DNA from: Rotaria sp. Silwood1
Lineage: Eukaryota; Rotifera; Eurotatoria; Philodinida; Philodinidae
DNA length: 64,000 nucleotides
Direction: 5' to 3'
Assembly (NCBI GenBank): GCA_905250075.1
Contig: CAJNOP010000133.1
Coordinates: 240,961 to 304,960, forward strand
This document shows, piece by piece, positions 45,790-58,271 of this stretch. Each line of letters opens with the position of its first letter. The first letter of the stretch is position 1. Under the pieces are notes generated by a model. It had not been told where the DNA came from. It made no database searches and saw nothing but the letters and a program-made list of their open reading frames with translations. The translations under genes were made by a program, and so were the position numbers.

Positions 45790-45901
45790 GAGGGTACCGG
45801 TGTCGGTGTGAGTGGATCTGGAATGTATGGTGGATGTTGATATAAGTGATCAATGTAGAGAAGATCCGTACAACACCCACAGCCCACACGCACCTACACC
45901 C
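45790..45901. repeat. TGTGGG-type inverted repeat (copy t)
   Basis: The arm GAGGGTACCGGTGTCGGTGTGAG...GGTGGATGTTG faces CAACACCCACAGCCCACACGCACCTACACCCTG. The spacer holds AGAGAAGATCC, the core in complement orientation. Confidence 0.82.
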
Positions 45902-46495
45902 TGCCGTTTTTTTTCTCGGTTCAGTCAAGCGTTTCTACCGGCCAGTTCGATTGGAAAAAGAAATTCAGCCGATTCCAAGTGTGAGTGTATTCTTGTTAGA
46001 GTTCGTGCTCGCGAAGAGCGACGAACACTGTTAAAGATATATGTATTTTCTTCTCTCTGTTTACTCTTTGAAAAAACTAATGTTTATATACGAACATAAA
46101 AATAAGAACAAAAGTAGAATAGAATAGAAAGGTTAATCAAGGACAAAGAAGAGCAATAGAAACGAAATAACAGAACCGAAAATATCAAAGAAAAGAGATT
46201 AGATAGAATCGAGGTATATGTAGTTACAATACACTGTAACAATTCTCCTTTACAGTTCTGACGCATGCGACTTTACTTCACATTGTCATCAACATCAGAT
46301 TTCGTTGGTTAGCATAGGTATCAAGAGATTCTAATTCTATATAAATGTTTTAGTAGTTGTCTGTAAATTTATTAACGGAGTGTAAATGACACTAGTGAAT
46401 TCAACTAATTTTAATGGTACAACGTTAGCTGTTTACCTTCTGCTTCGTAGGCTGAATAAAATGTAGCTTCGTTTTAAAATAAGAAATGTTTTATT

Positions 46496-47254
46496 TTAAG
46501 AATAAGAAACAACAATGAAAGTCAAAGCCAATGTCATTAGTAAAGAAGAAATCTTTTGCTTATTTCCATCGGCAATCCGTCGTCCATTAGCATCTGTAAA
46601 ACCATAATCGCTGAATATCATTTTGAGTTGTGAAACTGTTTCATCAGTATTGCATAGATTGTGATCACATTCAACATCAAATGATGAATAAGATCCACCA
46701 TCATAAACATGAACTTTGGGTTCATTACTTTGGTAGCAACCACGTGTTCTGTACTTGCGTCCTCGTAGATCATAATCTAAAGCGCATAGTTCATCAGATG
46801 AGCATTTGACTATTTCCTTTCTCATATTATAACATTGAATTGAACCGTTTCGTAAAGGGTTCTTGATGATTGGAGCAATTTGTCCATATATAATTTGTGG
46901 GTTGTATTTGCGAAGAAGCATTTCAGTGATTCTGTTCTGTGCATATGAAATAACACAATCAGTTCTTTTCGAACATTGGTAATTAATTCTATAAGTTAAG
47001 TAGGGTCCTGATGTTATATAAAAAGAATCGGTCGACAACGGAAGTGTGCCAAAGTCTATATAATACGAAAATTCATGATACCTTAATATGATCTCCATAG
47101 AGCAAACAGATTTTGATTTCCGCTGTTGACATTGTCCATCAGGAATATTAAATGTTTGACCAAAATCGTAAGGACCTAGCGAACAGTTGGTTATACATTG
47201 GAGAGCATAACCAATGTCTGTCGTAAGCAGTAAAACTAATAATAATACGAACAT
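46496..47254 (-). CDS. Ly6-like cysteine-rich secreted or membrane-anchored protein
   Basis: Intact single-exon gene. I choose the ATG at 47254 rather than the upstream ATG at 47374 because it starts directly with a signal peptide (FVLLLVLLLTTDIGYAL). The protein is 252 residues with 12 cysteines after the first 19 residues. The last six, C141, C151, C157, C173, C196 and C201, end in CDHNLCN, the C-x4-CN signature that closes three-finger Ly6/uPAR domains. Residues about 234-250 are hydrophobic with almost nothing after them, which fits a GPI-anchor signal. The first half (C20-C100) may be a second, diverged unit. Ligand and role are unknown. Hairpins of the G-rich family lie on both sides (45790-45901 and 47463-47521). 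Confidence 0.72.
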   Translation of the reverse strand: MFVLLLVLLLTTDIGYALQCITNCSLGPYDFGQTFNIPDGQCQQRKSKSVCSMEIILRYHEFSYYIDFGTLPLSTDSFYITSGPYLTYRINYQCSKRTDCVISYAQNRITEMLLRKYNPQIIYGQIAPIIKNPLRNGSIQCYNMRKEIVKCSSDELCALDYDLRGRKYRTRGCYQSNEPKVHVYDGGSYSSFDVECDHNLCNTDETVSQLKMIFSDYGFTDANGRRIADGNKQKISSLLMTLALTFIVVSYS

Positions 47255-47462
47255 TTTGTGTTTGTCTACAAGTGCAAAAGAAAATCTGTTTTTATACTCT
47301 TTGTCAATAAACACGTGCAAAGGTCTGCTGATAAATATTGTTTTACGAAGCAAACTAACATCGAAGAAGTGCAATTTAACTCTGATGCAATATGAGTTAG
47401 ATTGCTATGATACGCAGATGATAAAATGTAATCTCACACCCGTTTTTTATTCTGTTTGTTTT

Positions 47463-47521
47463 TGTGGGTGTGGGTGTCAGCAAAGAGGACACTTACATCC
47501 AACACGCCCAAATCCGCACCC
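47463..47521. repeat. TGTGGG-type inverted repeat (copy u)
   Basis: TGTGGGTGTGGGTGTCAGC, spacer AAAGAGGACACTT, then ACATCCAACACGCCCAAATC and CGCACCC. The core is in the GAGGAC orientation. It lies about 200 bp upstream of the Ly6-like start. Confidence 0.8.
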
Positions 47522-49663
47522 TTCGACCTTGATATTGTTGATGTTGACCATATTACTTCTGAATAAGAGTATAGATAGTATAGATACTCATAGCCAAGTA
47601 GCGAATAACCATCACACATATTAATAATCGTGTAGCAAAGAGGAAAATTGCCAAACCATCATCGTGTTTTTTTTTTCTATAAAACAAAAACTTATCGTTA
47701 AAGTCAGACCGTTGGAATTCCACCGAAGTATAAAATGATATCTTGAAATTTTTCAGTCTTTACCAAACGATCCTGACAATTTAAAAAGAAAATACTATAA
47801 AGTGTGTACATGTAAAGAGCAAGAAAATAAGTTTCTCACTCTATAAACAGAAAACAAGATTTATATACGTATAAGCACCAGTTAATTTCGAAATAATTTA
47901 GAGTTATTTTTTGTTAAAATACAAGAAATATTAATTGGTATAAAAGGAATGGATATAATGAAAACTATTCAAACAATTTTTTTTTTATTTAAAACAACAT
48001 GTTAAATATTATACAATCTAAAATTCTTCTAACAAAATCGCGGTTTCACTCTTGAAAGATGTATTTATTATTTTAATAAATTTATATTGTCTAAATAATG
48101 ATACGTTCATTTACTGTAAGAATGTTTTTTTTTCGAAGAAAAATCAATCTTTATTAATGTGCAACGCACGGAAAAACTTCTATGGAATTGTCTCGGAACC
48201 ATATAGGACATAGATAATCACATCTTGAAAAAATCGAATATAATAATATATTCTTATTGTTTGCTTTAAGATTCTTCATTAACAAAAAAAATACAAGTGA
48301 ACATAAATAAGCGACTTCATAAAATCTTCATTCAAGAAAAACTTGTGCACATTTTAGTCCATTAATATTTATTTTAACGTATACTAAACTATTTACCTAC
48401 TGACAATGATCCAGATTGTTCATGAAAAGTGATTAATCATGTGAAACTCTACATTAGTTTTATATTAAAGCTAATACTTACGTAGATTTTAGTCGCAAAA
48501 TATTTCTAGTCAATTTTTAAATAATAAAACCCATAGAAGAAACCAACTTTCACCAATAATAATTTTTTCTTTACTAAATGTGAAAACTAGATTTAAAACT
48601 ATGATGCAACAAAAGCTTAATCCTACTTCGAACTTCAAAGAAAAATAACGTTCATATATTAAATCATGTAAGATAGATAATCATTTTCTTTTTGAGTGAT
48701 AGCAAGAACATCTGCCAAATGATAAAAATTCTTTGATCAGTTATCAGTAAGTTAAAGAAAATATTATTGATAACATATTATAAAACAAAAAGCATACAAA
48801 TTTACTGTAACCTCTAATTTGTACAAAATTTATTAACACCACGTACAAGTGTTTGCAGATTATTAATATCAATAGAAGAAATCGTATATTTTTATTAATA
48901 AGAAAGTTTCTCAATGTAATGTTCAGTTATATATTATCAGATACTAAAACACACGCATTCAAACAACTAGAAAAAAAGAAAACAACATATAGCCTTTCAC
49001 TAGTGAACAGTCTGAATATATCTTTCTCATATACCTAGATAATCGAGATGTTTTTCCACGAAAACTGTAAATACAAGTTATAAAGCGATAGTGTCATTTT
49101 TGTTGAAAAATTGTGTCCATATCTACTATGTTTTAGCATTCCTTTAAAATGATTGTTATTTGATTTTTTTCGCATCGATGTATGCTGCTTGAGAGAAAAA
49201 TAAGCATTTGTCTTTGTATGAAATGGAGAATGAGAATTTATTATTGGCGACAAGGAAAATTTTCAGCCGTATTTCTTATGTACTTCAAGCTATACGAAAG
49301 CATGCTTTAAAAGTGTTGGTTTAAAACAATAATGACACTTCTTGAGATCAGTGACACTCATCCTATTCTTCCTTTTAATAAAAAGAAATGAAAACAATAT
49401 TTATTGGTTCACTTTTTCTGATGAATGAGTTCGAGAGATGATGTAGATTTCTAAATAAATGTGAGTACACAGACATGAAGGAACTGATTCAAAACAAAAT
49501 CGTTGGAAACCTTTATTTAAAAAAAGGGTACTCAAAAAATATGAAGAAAAATACTAGTGAGATAGATCTATCCAGCATGACAAGCAAAACTTAAAGAAGA
49601 AACATTGTAAATCAAAAACAGATAAAAATATTAAAGACAAAATATTACTGAATACCTAATTAT

Positions 49664-49703
49664 AGGATGTGGATGTAACAGAGTGAAATCAAACCCACAC
49701 CTT
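49664..49703. repeat. TGTGGG-type inverted repeat, short (copy v)
   Basis: AGGATGTGGATGT, spacer AACAGAGTGAAATC, then AAACCCACACCTTC. A minimal copy with little arm sequence left. Confidence 0.6.
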
Positions 49704-51139
49704 CTATTGTTGCCATTACAACAAATTCATAAACAAATTACTTATGTAAACTTTACTAACCTGATTTACGATCTATGAACAGCTTAGTATGAACTAGAGT
49801 CATTTACGTGAGCGACAAATAGTATTTTAGTTTTTACTGATTGTTTGACTTTCGATAATGAGAAATGAATTTTAAAATAATTTTAAAGATCTAAAAAATT
49901 GAATATATATATCTTATCAATCATAGCAGTGTAGAATCTGACTGTTATTTTAGTTGCTGGTTTCTAATCATGCTCTCGAGTATCGTTAATCAAATGTTGA
50001 AAACATATGCTCGAAGTCAGTATTTATTTTGCAAATGGGACTACAGTAGTTGTATTCATCATGATAGGTACTTTAGAGTCTAAACGAAACTCTAATTTAT
50101 ATAGCGGTCGTATTAATGGTACTATGCGAACGAACACTCTCACAATCTGTATCTGATACAAGTGAGCGTCTTTCTATCGATTCTAATGTGAATAAATAAG
50201 AATTAGAAAAAGTTAGATGTAGATGTAGAGTAGGTGATAAGACAGATTTCAGATAAAAATAATATTTTCGTTTCAAATTTCAAAATAAACTGTAGAGGAT
50301 CATAGAATCTTGATTTCTCTGTGTGACCACAAAATAAAGCTATATGGCTTAGATCCTTTATGAAAAAACAAACATTGTCTGTATAATAAATCATGACATA
50401 TAATAAGAGTATTAGTTGAATATCAAAAGAACGAAATGAAAAGCATATGAAAACTTTGTTTCTCTAGTATCTCTAATTTTTTTTTCATTGTTACACGACA
50501 TCATATTTTCGTTAAATATCATCAAGCTCTGTAAAAGGAAACTATTTCACGACAAAGAACATACTGAGAGACTAATTGATATCTTAAACAATATACAGTC
50601 ACTAAAAAAGTAATATTTCTGAATTTACAATTCACTAGTTTTGAACGTCAAATAATTTAACATAGAGAATTCTGCAACATAACCAATCTAAATGTTAATT
50701 GATAATATTGTTTAAGTATAGTGTTGTCTTTCAAACTTTGAATTGCATAAGAGTATCAAAACTACAGCCGCGCTGTAATTTCTGAAGTTCAGTTAGAGTA
50801 ATATGTTGTATTTGGTACTTTTAATATTTCTATTGCTGTTCGATTTTATCTTATTTAACTAACTTCTATACATTCACATTTCTTAATATTAGTCACTGAA
50901 GATTCTAATTCAACATTGTATACTCTTGTTGCTAAAATGAAAATAAACTATGTCTGACAGTGACTCTTTTGCTGAATTCTAGAAAATTATATAATAAATA
51001 ATTCATTTCATGTCATTCATTTTTATTAATATCATATTGAAATGAAATACGAAATAGAAAAAAAACGAAATAACACAAATAGTTTTGTTAATTATGAGCA
51101 CCAGTTTTCTTTTCAACAATGCGAAATATATTTCTATTA

Positions 51140-51805
51140 TCATTCTTCATCATCTTTTGCTTTTGTTATTATTGATTTCATATGAACATCATGTTTCAAT
51201 GCTGCTGTTCCTTGACCTTCACGCAATATTTTTCCACTCACATTTACCGTAACAGTTCTTTGTTGTGATGTCGATGTTTCTCTCAATAAAAAAGTTCGAT
51301 GAAAAGATCCAGGTATGGTATCTGGATTAATGATAACTTCAACTTGAAAACTGGTTCGATTTTCAGAATGAGACTGTGATAATTCAGTCACCAATAATTG
51401 CAATCCATCTATAGGTTGATGATCGAAGATTGTCTCTAGTTTGATAGGAACTTGATGAAAAACCACATCGATTGTCATTGTATAACTATGAGAAAGTTTC
51501 AATATACCAAAATATAAATCAAACGAATATCGGTTTTTACAATATTGTTCCCATTGCAATTCATCTAATTAAAAGAGATTAAGAAAGAAAAAAGTAATCA
51601 TGAGATCAAAAACAACAATAAAAATAGTGAATACTGGTCTTAAATGGATTTTCTTCATCTTTGTTTGATGAATCTGTTGCATCGACATTAAAACGAACAC
51701 CTGTAAAACATGAAACAAAACAGTTTTGAATTTTTTGTTACAAGTTTTTTTTTTTTTAACTATACCACCAACTTTTCGAATACGAGTAGAAGTATTGTCT
51801 ACCAT
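51140..51805 (-). CDS. ADISSP / C20orf27 (UPF0687) homologue, three exons
   Basis: Exons at 51766-51805, 51635-51700 and 51140-51564 join in frame to 176 residues plus TGA; the human protein is about 174. Introns of 65 bp (GTATAG...TTACAG) and 70 bp (GTATTC...AATTAG) have regular borders. The start RIRKVGGVRF matches the R-V-R-S-I-R-F start of the vertebrate protein. The core SFDLYFGILKLSHSYTMTI, the LQLLV strand, GSFHRTFLLRE, RTVTVNVSGKI and GTAALKHDVHMKSI follow the family order. The vertebrate protein is reported as an adipose-secreted signalling protein, but no signal peptide is visible here, so the role in this animal is open. The start ATG directly follows a TTTCAG, so an upstream non-coding exon is possible. 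Confidence 0.82.
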
Positions 51806-54800
51806 CTGAAAGAAAAGAAAGAAATTACATAGTGAAAGGAAAGGATAGGTCATTGTTGTTCATTCATTTCATCTTCATCCGAAGCTTTATTGTTGGCTAT
51901 TTTTCAAAAACTTTAAAGTTTACAACGTAATTTAAAACATGAATATCCATCAATCTATTCCAGTTTGTGACTCGTTCAAGAGTTGTAGTAGCTCGATTAC
52001 CATGAGGATAACTGACACTTGGATTCTATGCGTGTAGTACATGTATAGATTACTACCATACCAAAAATAATACAAGAAGAAATATCTATTGAATCGTAGT
52101 TATGAAATGCTCTAGACACAATCTATGATCTTAAAGGCGTCTACACATACTAAAATCTAATAATCGTTGCAGACTAAAATTTTGAATTTGAAGTGTTTGA
52201 TACATTCTACTTTAGTTTTATGTAAACTGGTATATTGACTTTTGAGAATACATTCCGAATTCATATACGAACTGCTGTCATGCTCTATTTTATAAAATTG
52301 ATGATCTTGTTTTTTTGTATTCCTCTTCAAACGAATGTTTTCTTCTTTTCCGTACGGGTGGTACTTTTTTAACAGATCTATGTATCTATTACTTGCCTAC
52401 ATTTGATTAATCAAGAAAACGAACGCAAGTTTCTTTTTTCCGATTGAATTATTCACTATATAAAGTATAATTGGCGATACAAAAAAATAACAAAACAAAC
52501 GAAAAATAGTTTAGATAATTTTGATCTATAATTCTTGTTTTGCGATTACTTGTTACTGTAATTTACTTGACAAATGATTGTAGAAGAAAACCACATTTCA
52601 TTAGTCAAAATATATCCAATTTCAAAAATGAAACAAATAAAGCGATTACAACTTGTTTACGTTCTTCTTAATAATTTTAATTTTTCTGTCGAATTCTATG
52701 TTTTTTGATCTTATTGAATCCTTATCTCAACTGGAAATTTAATCAAAGTACAAAAACCTTTAAAATATTCTTTTGTATTGAGATCTTTAGTTGACTACCA
52801 CACATAATTCTAATTCAGACGAGAAAAAGCAAGTTCATTTCTATGAAAAAAAAAAAAATACTTTGAAGAGCCTTTTGATTTTAGTCAAATTTGTAGTTGA
52901 GATGAGAATGAAATAAGATTAAAAAAACATAGAGTTTGATAAAGTAATGAAAATTCTATTCGATTTTATTAAAAGAAAAATTTATAATAAATAAATGGTT
53001 AATATCCTATTCTATACTATTATGTTTGCAAAATATATTCTCAGAAATAAAATCAATTGAAATGACTGTTCACCATCGTTGTGTACTTTAAAACGACTAA
53101 GAATGATAGAAAAAGTTGTATCTCGCATTTTTCGGTCATCATTCGTTAGTTGTAAACAGTCATTCGAAACTTTAGTACTATTAAAAAAATGTTGCTTGAA
53201 AGCATCAATGACAACTTCAAAAAGCTCATAGAAATAAGATCCTATCGAACCGTATAAGTTGTACTTTACATAAGCTTGGAGTTTGATGCTTAATCACAAT
53301 AATAAAATCGAGTAACATTTAAAAACAATAGAGTCGCTATTGTGTTTCGGTCTGATCTACACTACAAAAGTTAATAAATATAATATCGAACATGATTTTG
53401 TTTTGCACATAATTATCTTATAAAGTTAACTTATAAAACGTAGCTTGATCCGAAATCATAGACAATCGTCTTAGCGAAATTGAAAAATTACTAATGATAT
53501 AAAATTTATAAAGACTTCACATGAATTTGCAGAAAAAAATAACTCCATTTGAAAAATTGCTCGAAAAAATATATTTAGTACTGTATATAACACATACTTT
53601 TCAAAAGTATATCAATGTTCATGCACTAATTGAAGAAAACTTGATCCATTAATTGAAATGATATATCTTGATGAAGTAACTCCTTATCATTCATTAAAAT
53701 ATTGAATAAATCTATAGTTAAAAGAAATAAGTCAGAATTATGAATAATTTTTTAAAAATATTTTATTAGCCATGCATTAGTTATAAAAGAAAAGATAGAA
53801 ACAACATGTCGCTTCTTATAGAATTATGCATTTCGACTACTAGAGAAATAGAATTTTGTTTTGACTTACTTTAGATTTATTGTGGTGATCAATAAACTAA
53901 TCATGAGAAAACAAGATAGAGGGCAGCATATTATAATGACAAGCTATTGCAACTAAATGTTTCACAGTATGTGACAAAGGATTAAAACTAGGAAAAATAC
54001 GATCTTTTAAGATGTAAGTTTTGCATAAATCAACTCAGGAACAATCAAATTAAACTTAAATAAACTGAATCGTTTTGACCATTTTCAAGAAAATGTCAAA
54101 ATATTAATTCAACGAAAGTTAGTGAATAAAATGAGATGATAATTAATAAGGTGAAAAAAAAATCAGTAAGGACTTAATTTTTTTTAGTAAGGTTTCAAAT
54201 TGAAAAATAAAACTCACCTCCGACCATATATACACGTATAAATCCGTTCTAATAAAGCAATTCTCTCAAGACTAAGCAAAAAGTTCGCATTTATTATACG
54301 AGTGATTACAAATATATTTAATCTTCGTAAAATGTGATCGTTTTGAAAAAAAAAACATTTTTCCTAAAGTGTTCTGAGAAACTTTCACTCTGGAATATGA
54401 AGGTAAGATCAGTGAGAATATCGTGTACAAATAGATGATTAATGAACCTGACAATCAAAACTCCCATATATTCGATAGATTTCGAAAGACAAATATGTTT
54501 TTCTTCAGATTTTCGTTCTCCGTTCTGTATCTAACAGTACAAACATGTCTTATTATTCGAACTAATAGAATCCTTTTTTTTTGAGAACAGTTAAAGGATA
54601 TGGATGCTTGAAAATGTCTATTGAAACGACTCTCAACAGTTTTAAACAGTAGTGAAAAAAAATATTAATTTATGTTGTATGAATACAGACAAGTCTTTCC
54701 TATCATTCATCTGATCGCTTCAAAATGTTAATAAAAAGAAATTAAAACTAGAATACAGTATTAAATTTTAAGTAGATTGCTAGAATGGATTATATTAAAT

Positions 54801-55232
54801 ATAATAATAATTCATGATTTGCTAAAAGTATGTTCAATGAATAACTAAAATAAATTGATTCTACATGTTGTCGTTCGATTTCATTCAATTATTGATTAAA
54901 TAAAGTATAATAGCGAACGAATCTACGTCATCTTGAACATAACGAAGAATGATTCTTGGACCGACGGAACAAAGCAAAGAGTGATCGACAGCAGATTGAT
55001 TGAATAATATTTTATATTAGATCGAAGTCCATCCATGAATTGGTCGACTTCGAATAAGAAAAATCAAAATTTTACCTTCACCTTTCATCGACAGAGAAAA
55101 ATGAATTAGATGTCGACCTTTCATTTCAATGTTTAATGAAATTCAGACGGTTATAGAAAATCGAGAAATGCAGTTTTCAAAAAGTAAAATTTTTATTTTG
55201 GTTTATCCGTTTGGATGCTGAAATCAACAATT

Positions 55233-55340
55233 CTGAGTGTGTGAGTGTGGGGTGTGAATGCGAGTGTGGGGTGTGAATGCGAGTGTGGAACTATATGAGC
55301 GAGCTTTCACATCCATATTCCACACCGCCACCCACACTCA
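55233..55340. repeat. TGTGGG-type inverted repeat with duplicated arm (copy w)
   Basis: The left arm carries GAGTGTGGGGTGTGAATGC twice in direct tandem (19-bp unit). The right arm is CACATCCATATTCCACACCG plus CCACCCACACTC. The spacer AACTATATGAGCGAGCTTT lacks the usual core. The tandem duplication shows arms growing by slippage. Confidence 0.85.
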
Positions 55341-56200
55341 AAAAATACCGATCTTTAAAATAATAAAAAATGAACGTATTCTAATCTTGATCAACTTGAG
55401 AGAAACCCCTTTCCCTTGAGTCTTATCCATCACAAGATCTAGAACGGAGTTATGACGGATGATACCTAGTCTTGGCCTGATATTCAGAACTTAGAACGAT
55501 TTCTTACTAATTTTTGCTTTGCTTCTCACCAGATGCATGATTAATTCTGAATATTTTGACATGAAACTAAAGCCCAGTGTTGGGTCTTTCGTTATCAAAA
55601 AGATAAATTTATTTACTCGAATATTGGTGTCTTTCGTGTTTTGAACACTAACACAATAGTTATCGATGTGTGATTCCTTTCTGGTATAGTATTTGATCCT
55701 GGCACTAGCAAGCAATAATACCAAACTATGAAGGAAGGTCGTCTGAAGGTTTCAAATTAATTCATTGAACTTTTATTGAGTTGTGCATCTTCAAAAGATA
55801 ATAGATGTTTCTTTGAACAGTGATTGACACAGTAAAATGGTCAAAGTTTTTGCACCGATTAACGAACATCCACAAAATTTCTATGACAATCAGCTGAAAC
55901 ATAGCGCTATTTAATGATAGGGTCTCTCCATCGACAGCGTCCTTCTCTTCTAGGGTTATGATGCCGAAAAAAAAATAGATATCGGCGATCACAGCTCGGT
56001 TTCCAATGCAGCAGTCGAAGTGCAGCAAGACGAAAAAGCTTTTGTCCAGATGTTTTATTGAAGAATACGCTTACGACGTTATTGATACACGCAAGCATTT
56101 TTACATGTCGATATTGACATATAAGAAACTTATTGGGTCCTAATTTCAATGCCTTCAAACTTTGATTATATCCTTAATTATTTATCAACAACTTGAATAC

Positions 56201-56797
56201 TAATGTCCATTTCAGAGTGAAATGGCCGTGGGTATTTTTTGAATAAGTTTTTATAGGAACGAGATGGAGGTCTGTGGTTTTCACCCTTGGAAAGAGCAGA
56301 TGAAGACACGTCGAATTATATATAGAAAGATTTTTCTAGCTACTTTCCTATAGATTTTACATAAAGCTTCAAGAAAAAACATCATGCTACTCATGGTCAT
56401 GATATTAATTTATTGATTTTCAGGAGTGCACTAGAATCGCGAAAGGAAGGGCTACAAAATTATATCAAAACTCTGTTCCTGACTACTACCAGTATGATAT
56501 CTAAACCATCGGAACATAATTTACCAACTCATTTTTTTTTCAACAAAATAATCGAACAATGTAAATTTTTGTAGTATTTTGATAGAAAAGCCACTTTTTT
56601 AACGTAGGAGAAAAAAGCAATTCTTTGAAAACTTTTGACTACACCTTTAGGAAAGTAGTTAGAAAAATCTTTCTATACATAATTCGATGTGTTTCCATTT
56701 GCTCTTTCCAAAGATGAAAATCGCAGGTATCTATCTCGTTCCTATCAAGAGTTGTTCAAAAAATGTCCACGGCCATTTAACTCTGAAGTGGACATTA
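56201..56797. repeat. Inverted-repeat element, about 597 bp, with a related fragment at about 59740-59860
   Basis: The left arm runs TAATGTCCATTTCAGAGTGA, AATGGCCGTGG, TAGGAACGAGAT, GGAAAGAGCA and AGAAAGATTTTTCTAGCTAC. The complement of the right arm gives TAATGTCCACTTCAGAGTTA, AATGGCCGTGG, TAGGAACGAGAT, GGAAAGAGCA and AGAAAGATTTTTCTAACTAC. Arms are about 160 bp and roughly 80% identical by eye, with a spacer of about 280 bp that has no open frame of note. A third, diverged half-copy near 59740 shares TTTTTTGAATAAGTT, GGGAACG, the GCGGTTTTCAC block and GAAAGAGGAGA. Confidence 0.82.
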
Positions 56798-56947
56798 ATT
56801 CGTAGAATCTCATAATCAAGTTACATAGATTCATCGGTAAAATAGTTATTATAGTTGAATTTTAAATTCACTTTGATTGTCCATTACGTTAACAATTCTA
56901 TAACAATATATATACTTCATTTCATTTCAAACAATACTTGAAAACTA

Positions 56948-57007
56948 GGGGTGTGAGTGTGAGTGTAATTAACTAGAAGATGAACATCGAAATTCACACC
57001 CACACAC
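56948..57007. repeat. TGTGGG-type inverted repeat (copy x)
   Basis: AGGGGTGTGAGTGTGAGTGT, spacer TAGAAGATGAACATCGAAAT, then TCACACCCACACACG. The core is in the GAAGA orientation. Confidence 0.8.
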
Positions 57008-58271
57008 GATTCGTGTCCGAGTCATGATTCGGACTCGTCCAGCCCTTTTAATTAAAGATCCGTCCTACTTGTTACTTTTTGATGAGCCTACTATTATTTG
57101 CAAAGTGTCGTATCTGTTGCGCAATGTACATAAGATCTTCTTGCATGATGCAAAAAAAAAGTTTCTGCTAGATTTTTCAAAATTTCTCCTAGTGTCAGCG
57201 ATCAATATTGAAACTTTTTTAATTAATGGATAGCACATACAATATAGTCTACAATCACATCGATTAATAAAAGATTTTCTTTGTCTTTGAGTCAACAAGA
57301 GCGAGAAGTCTGACTTTCTGGCAAGACGTCACATATATAAGAGTTTAAATGATAAGTCTATTCCATGGATTGTTGTAGAATCTCTTCAATTCATCGAGAC
57401 TTGACAATATTCTCTTTAGACATAGTGCCCACTCAACAGCCACAACTTTCCAACTAACATGAAGTCCATGCTACTAATTGGTCAGATAGTCGTTTCATAC
57501 AAATGTGGCTCGAAAACTGCTTTGCTCATAGTACAGGTCGAGATCTTATTCAAATAAACAGTTTCAAATAGTATTACAATAATCATTACTCCACTGATCT
57601 AAAATAATCGATCGATTCGTTAATAGGAGATTAGTATTTGAATAATATGTCATTTATATGAAATTCAACAGCGCCGCTTAGAGACACATCAGTCTTGCTG
57701 AATGCACGTTCAGAAATAGTTCTAAGGCGATCATTTGAGAAATTTGTGTGTCGAACAATGATCGTTTTGCACAATATCGTATATAGAAACCTTTGTAAAT
57801 GTATACAAACGCATTCGACGGTCAATGACTAAAAGAATAATTATTAACAATACTCAACCGTGGGAAAATTTAGGATTCAATAGTCACAACACTGGAGATC
57901 GGAATATCGTGCCGTAATCCAATTTTCGATAATATTCCTACGAAGGTTTTATAAAATCTGATAGAATCTCATCAGAGTCTAGTCAGATTGGTTCTCGTGA
58001 ATAATTGTTCTCAAATTGTAATTAGATTTCGAGTTTAGTTATTGTATAAGAACGTATAGAAAACAATTGTTGAATTCATTTGAAAAAAATTATTATATAC
58101 ATAATAGAAAATGCTTTTTATGCAAAAGAATAATTTTTATAAAGACTTGTTTTGTTCAACTTATTAAAGTTATATAAAAAAACAAGCGATTTCCAATAAG
58201 ACCAATAAAAAGTCCTTCTTATCTGATTTGATTGTTGAGAATTCGAAATTCATTGGTGCATGTATTTATAC

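Larger units (their letters stand above)
40992..46495. other. Long intergenic stretch with a large inverted repeat
   Basis: No supported gene in 5.5 kb. It contains the inverted repeat 44231-45134 and G-rich hairpins at 43987-44115 and 45790-45901. A possible lone exon lies on the minus strand at about 42683-42782 (ITVHLRCNAELKDQ...PPVSIEADNIQ followed by GTATGA), with no partner exons that I can identify. Other open frames show no motif. Confidence 0.5.
47255..51139. other. Intergenic, AT-rich, no gene seen
   Basis: Holds a G-rich hairpin at 47463-47521, a short one at 49664-49703 and a weak GATGTAGATGTAGAGTAGGTG arm at 50216. The rest is AT-rich sequence without a coding signal that I can support. 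Confidence 0.55.
51806..58271. other. Long intergenic stretch, repeats only
   Basis: About 6.4 kb with no gene I can support. It contains the G-rich hairpins 55233-55340 and 56948-57007 and the inverted repeat 56201-56797. Between 52000 and 55200 I see only AT-rich sequence. Open frames at 55491-56158 (-) show no recognisable motif. Confidence 0.5.
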
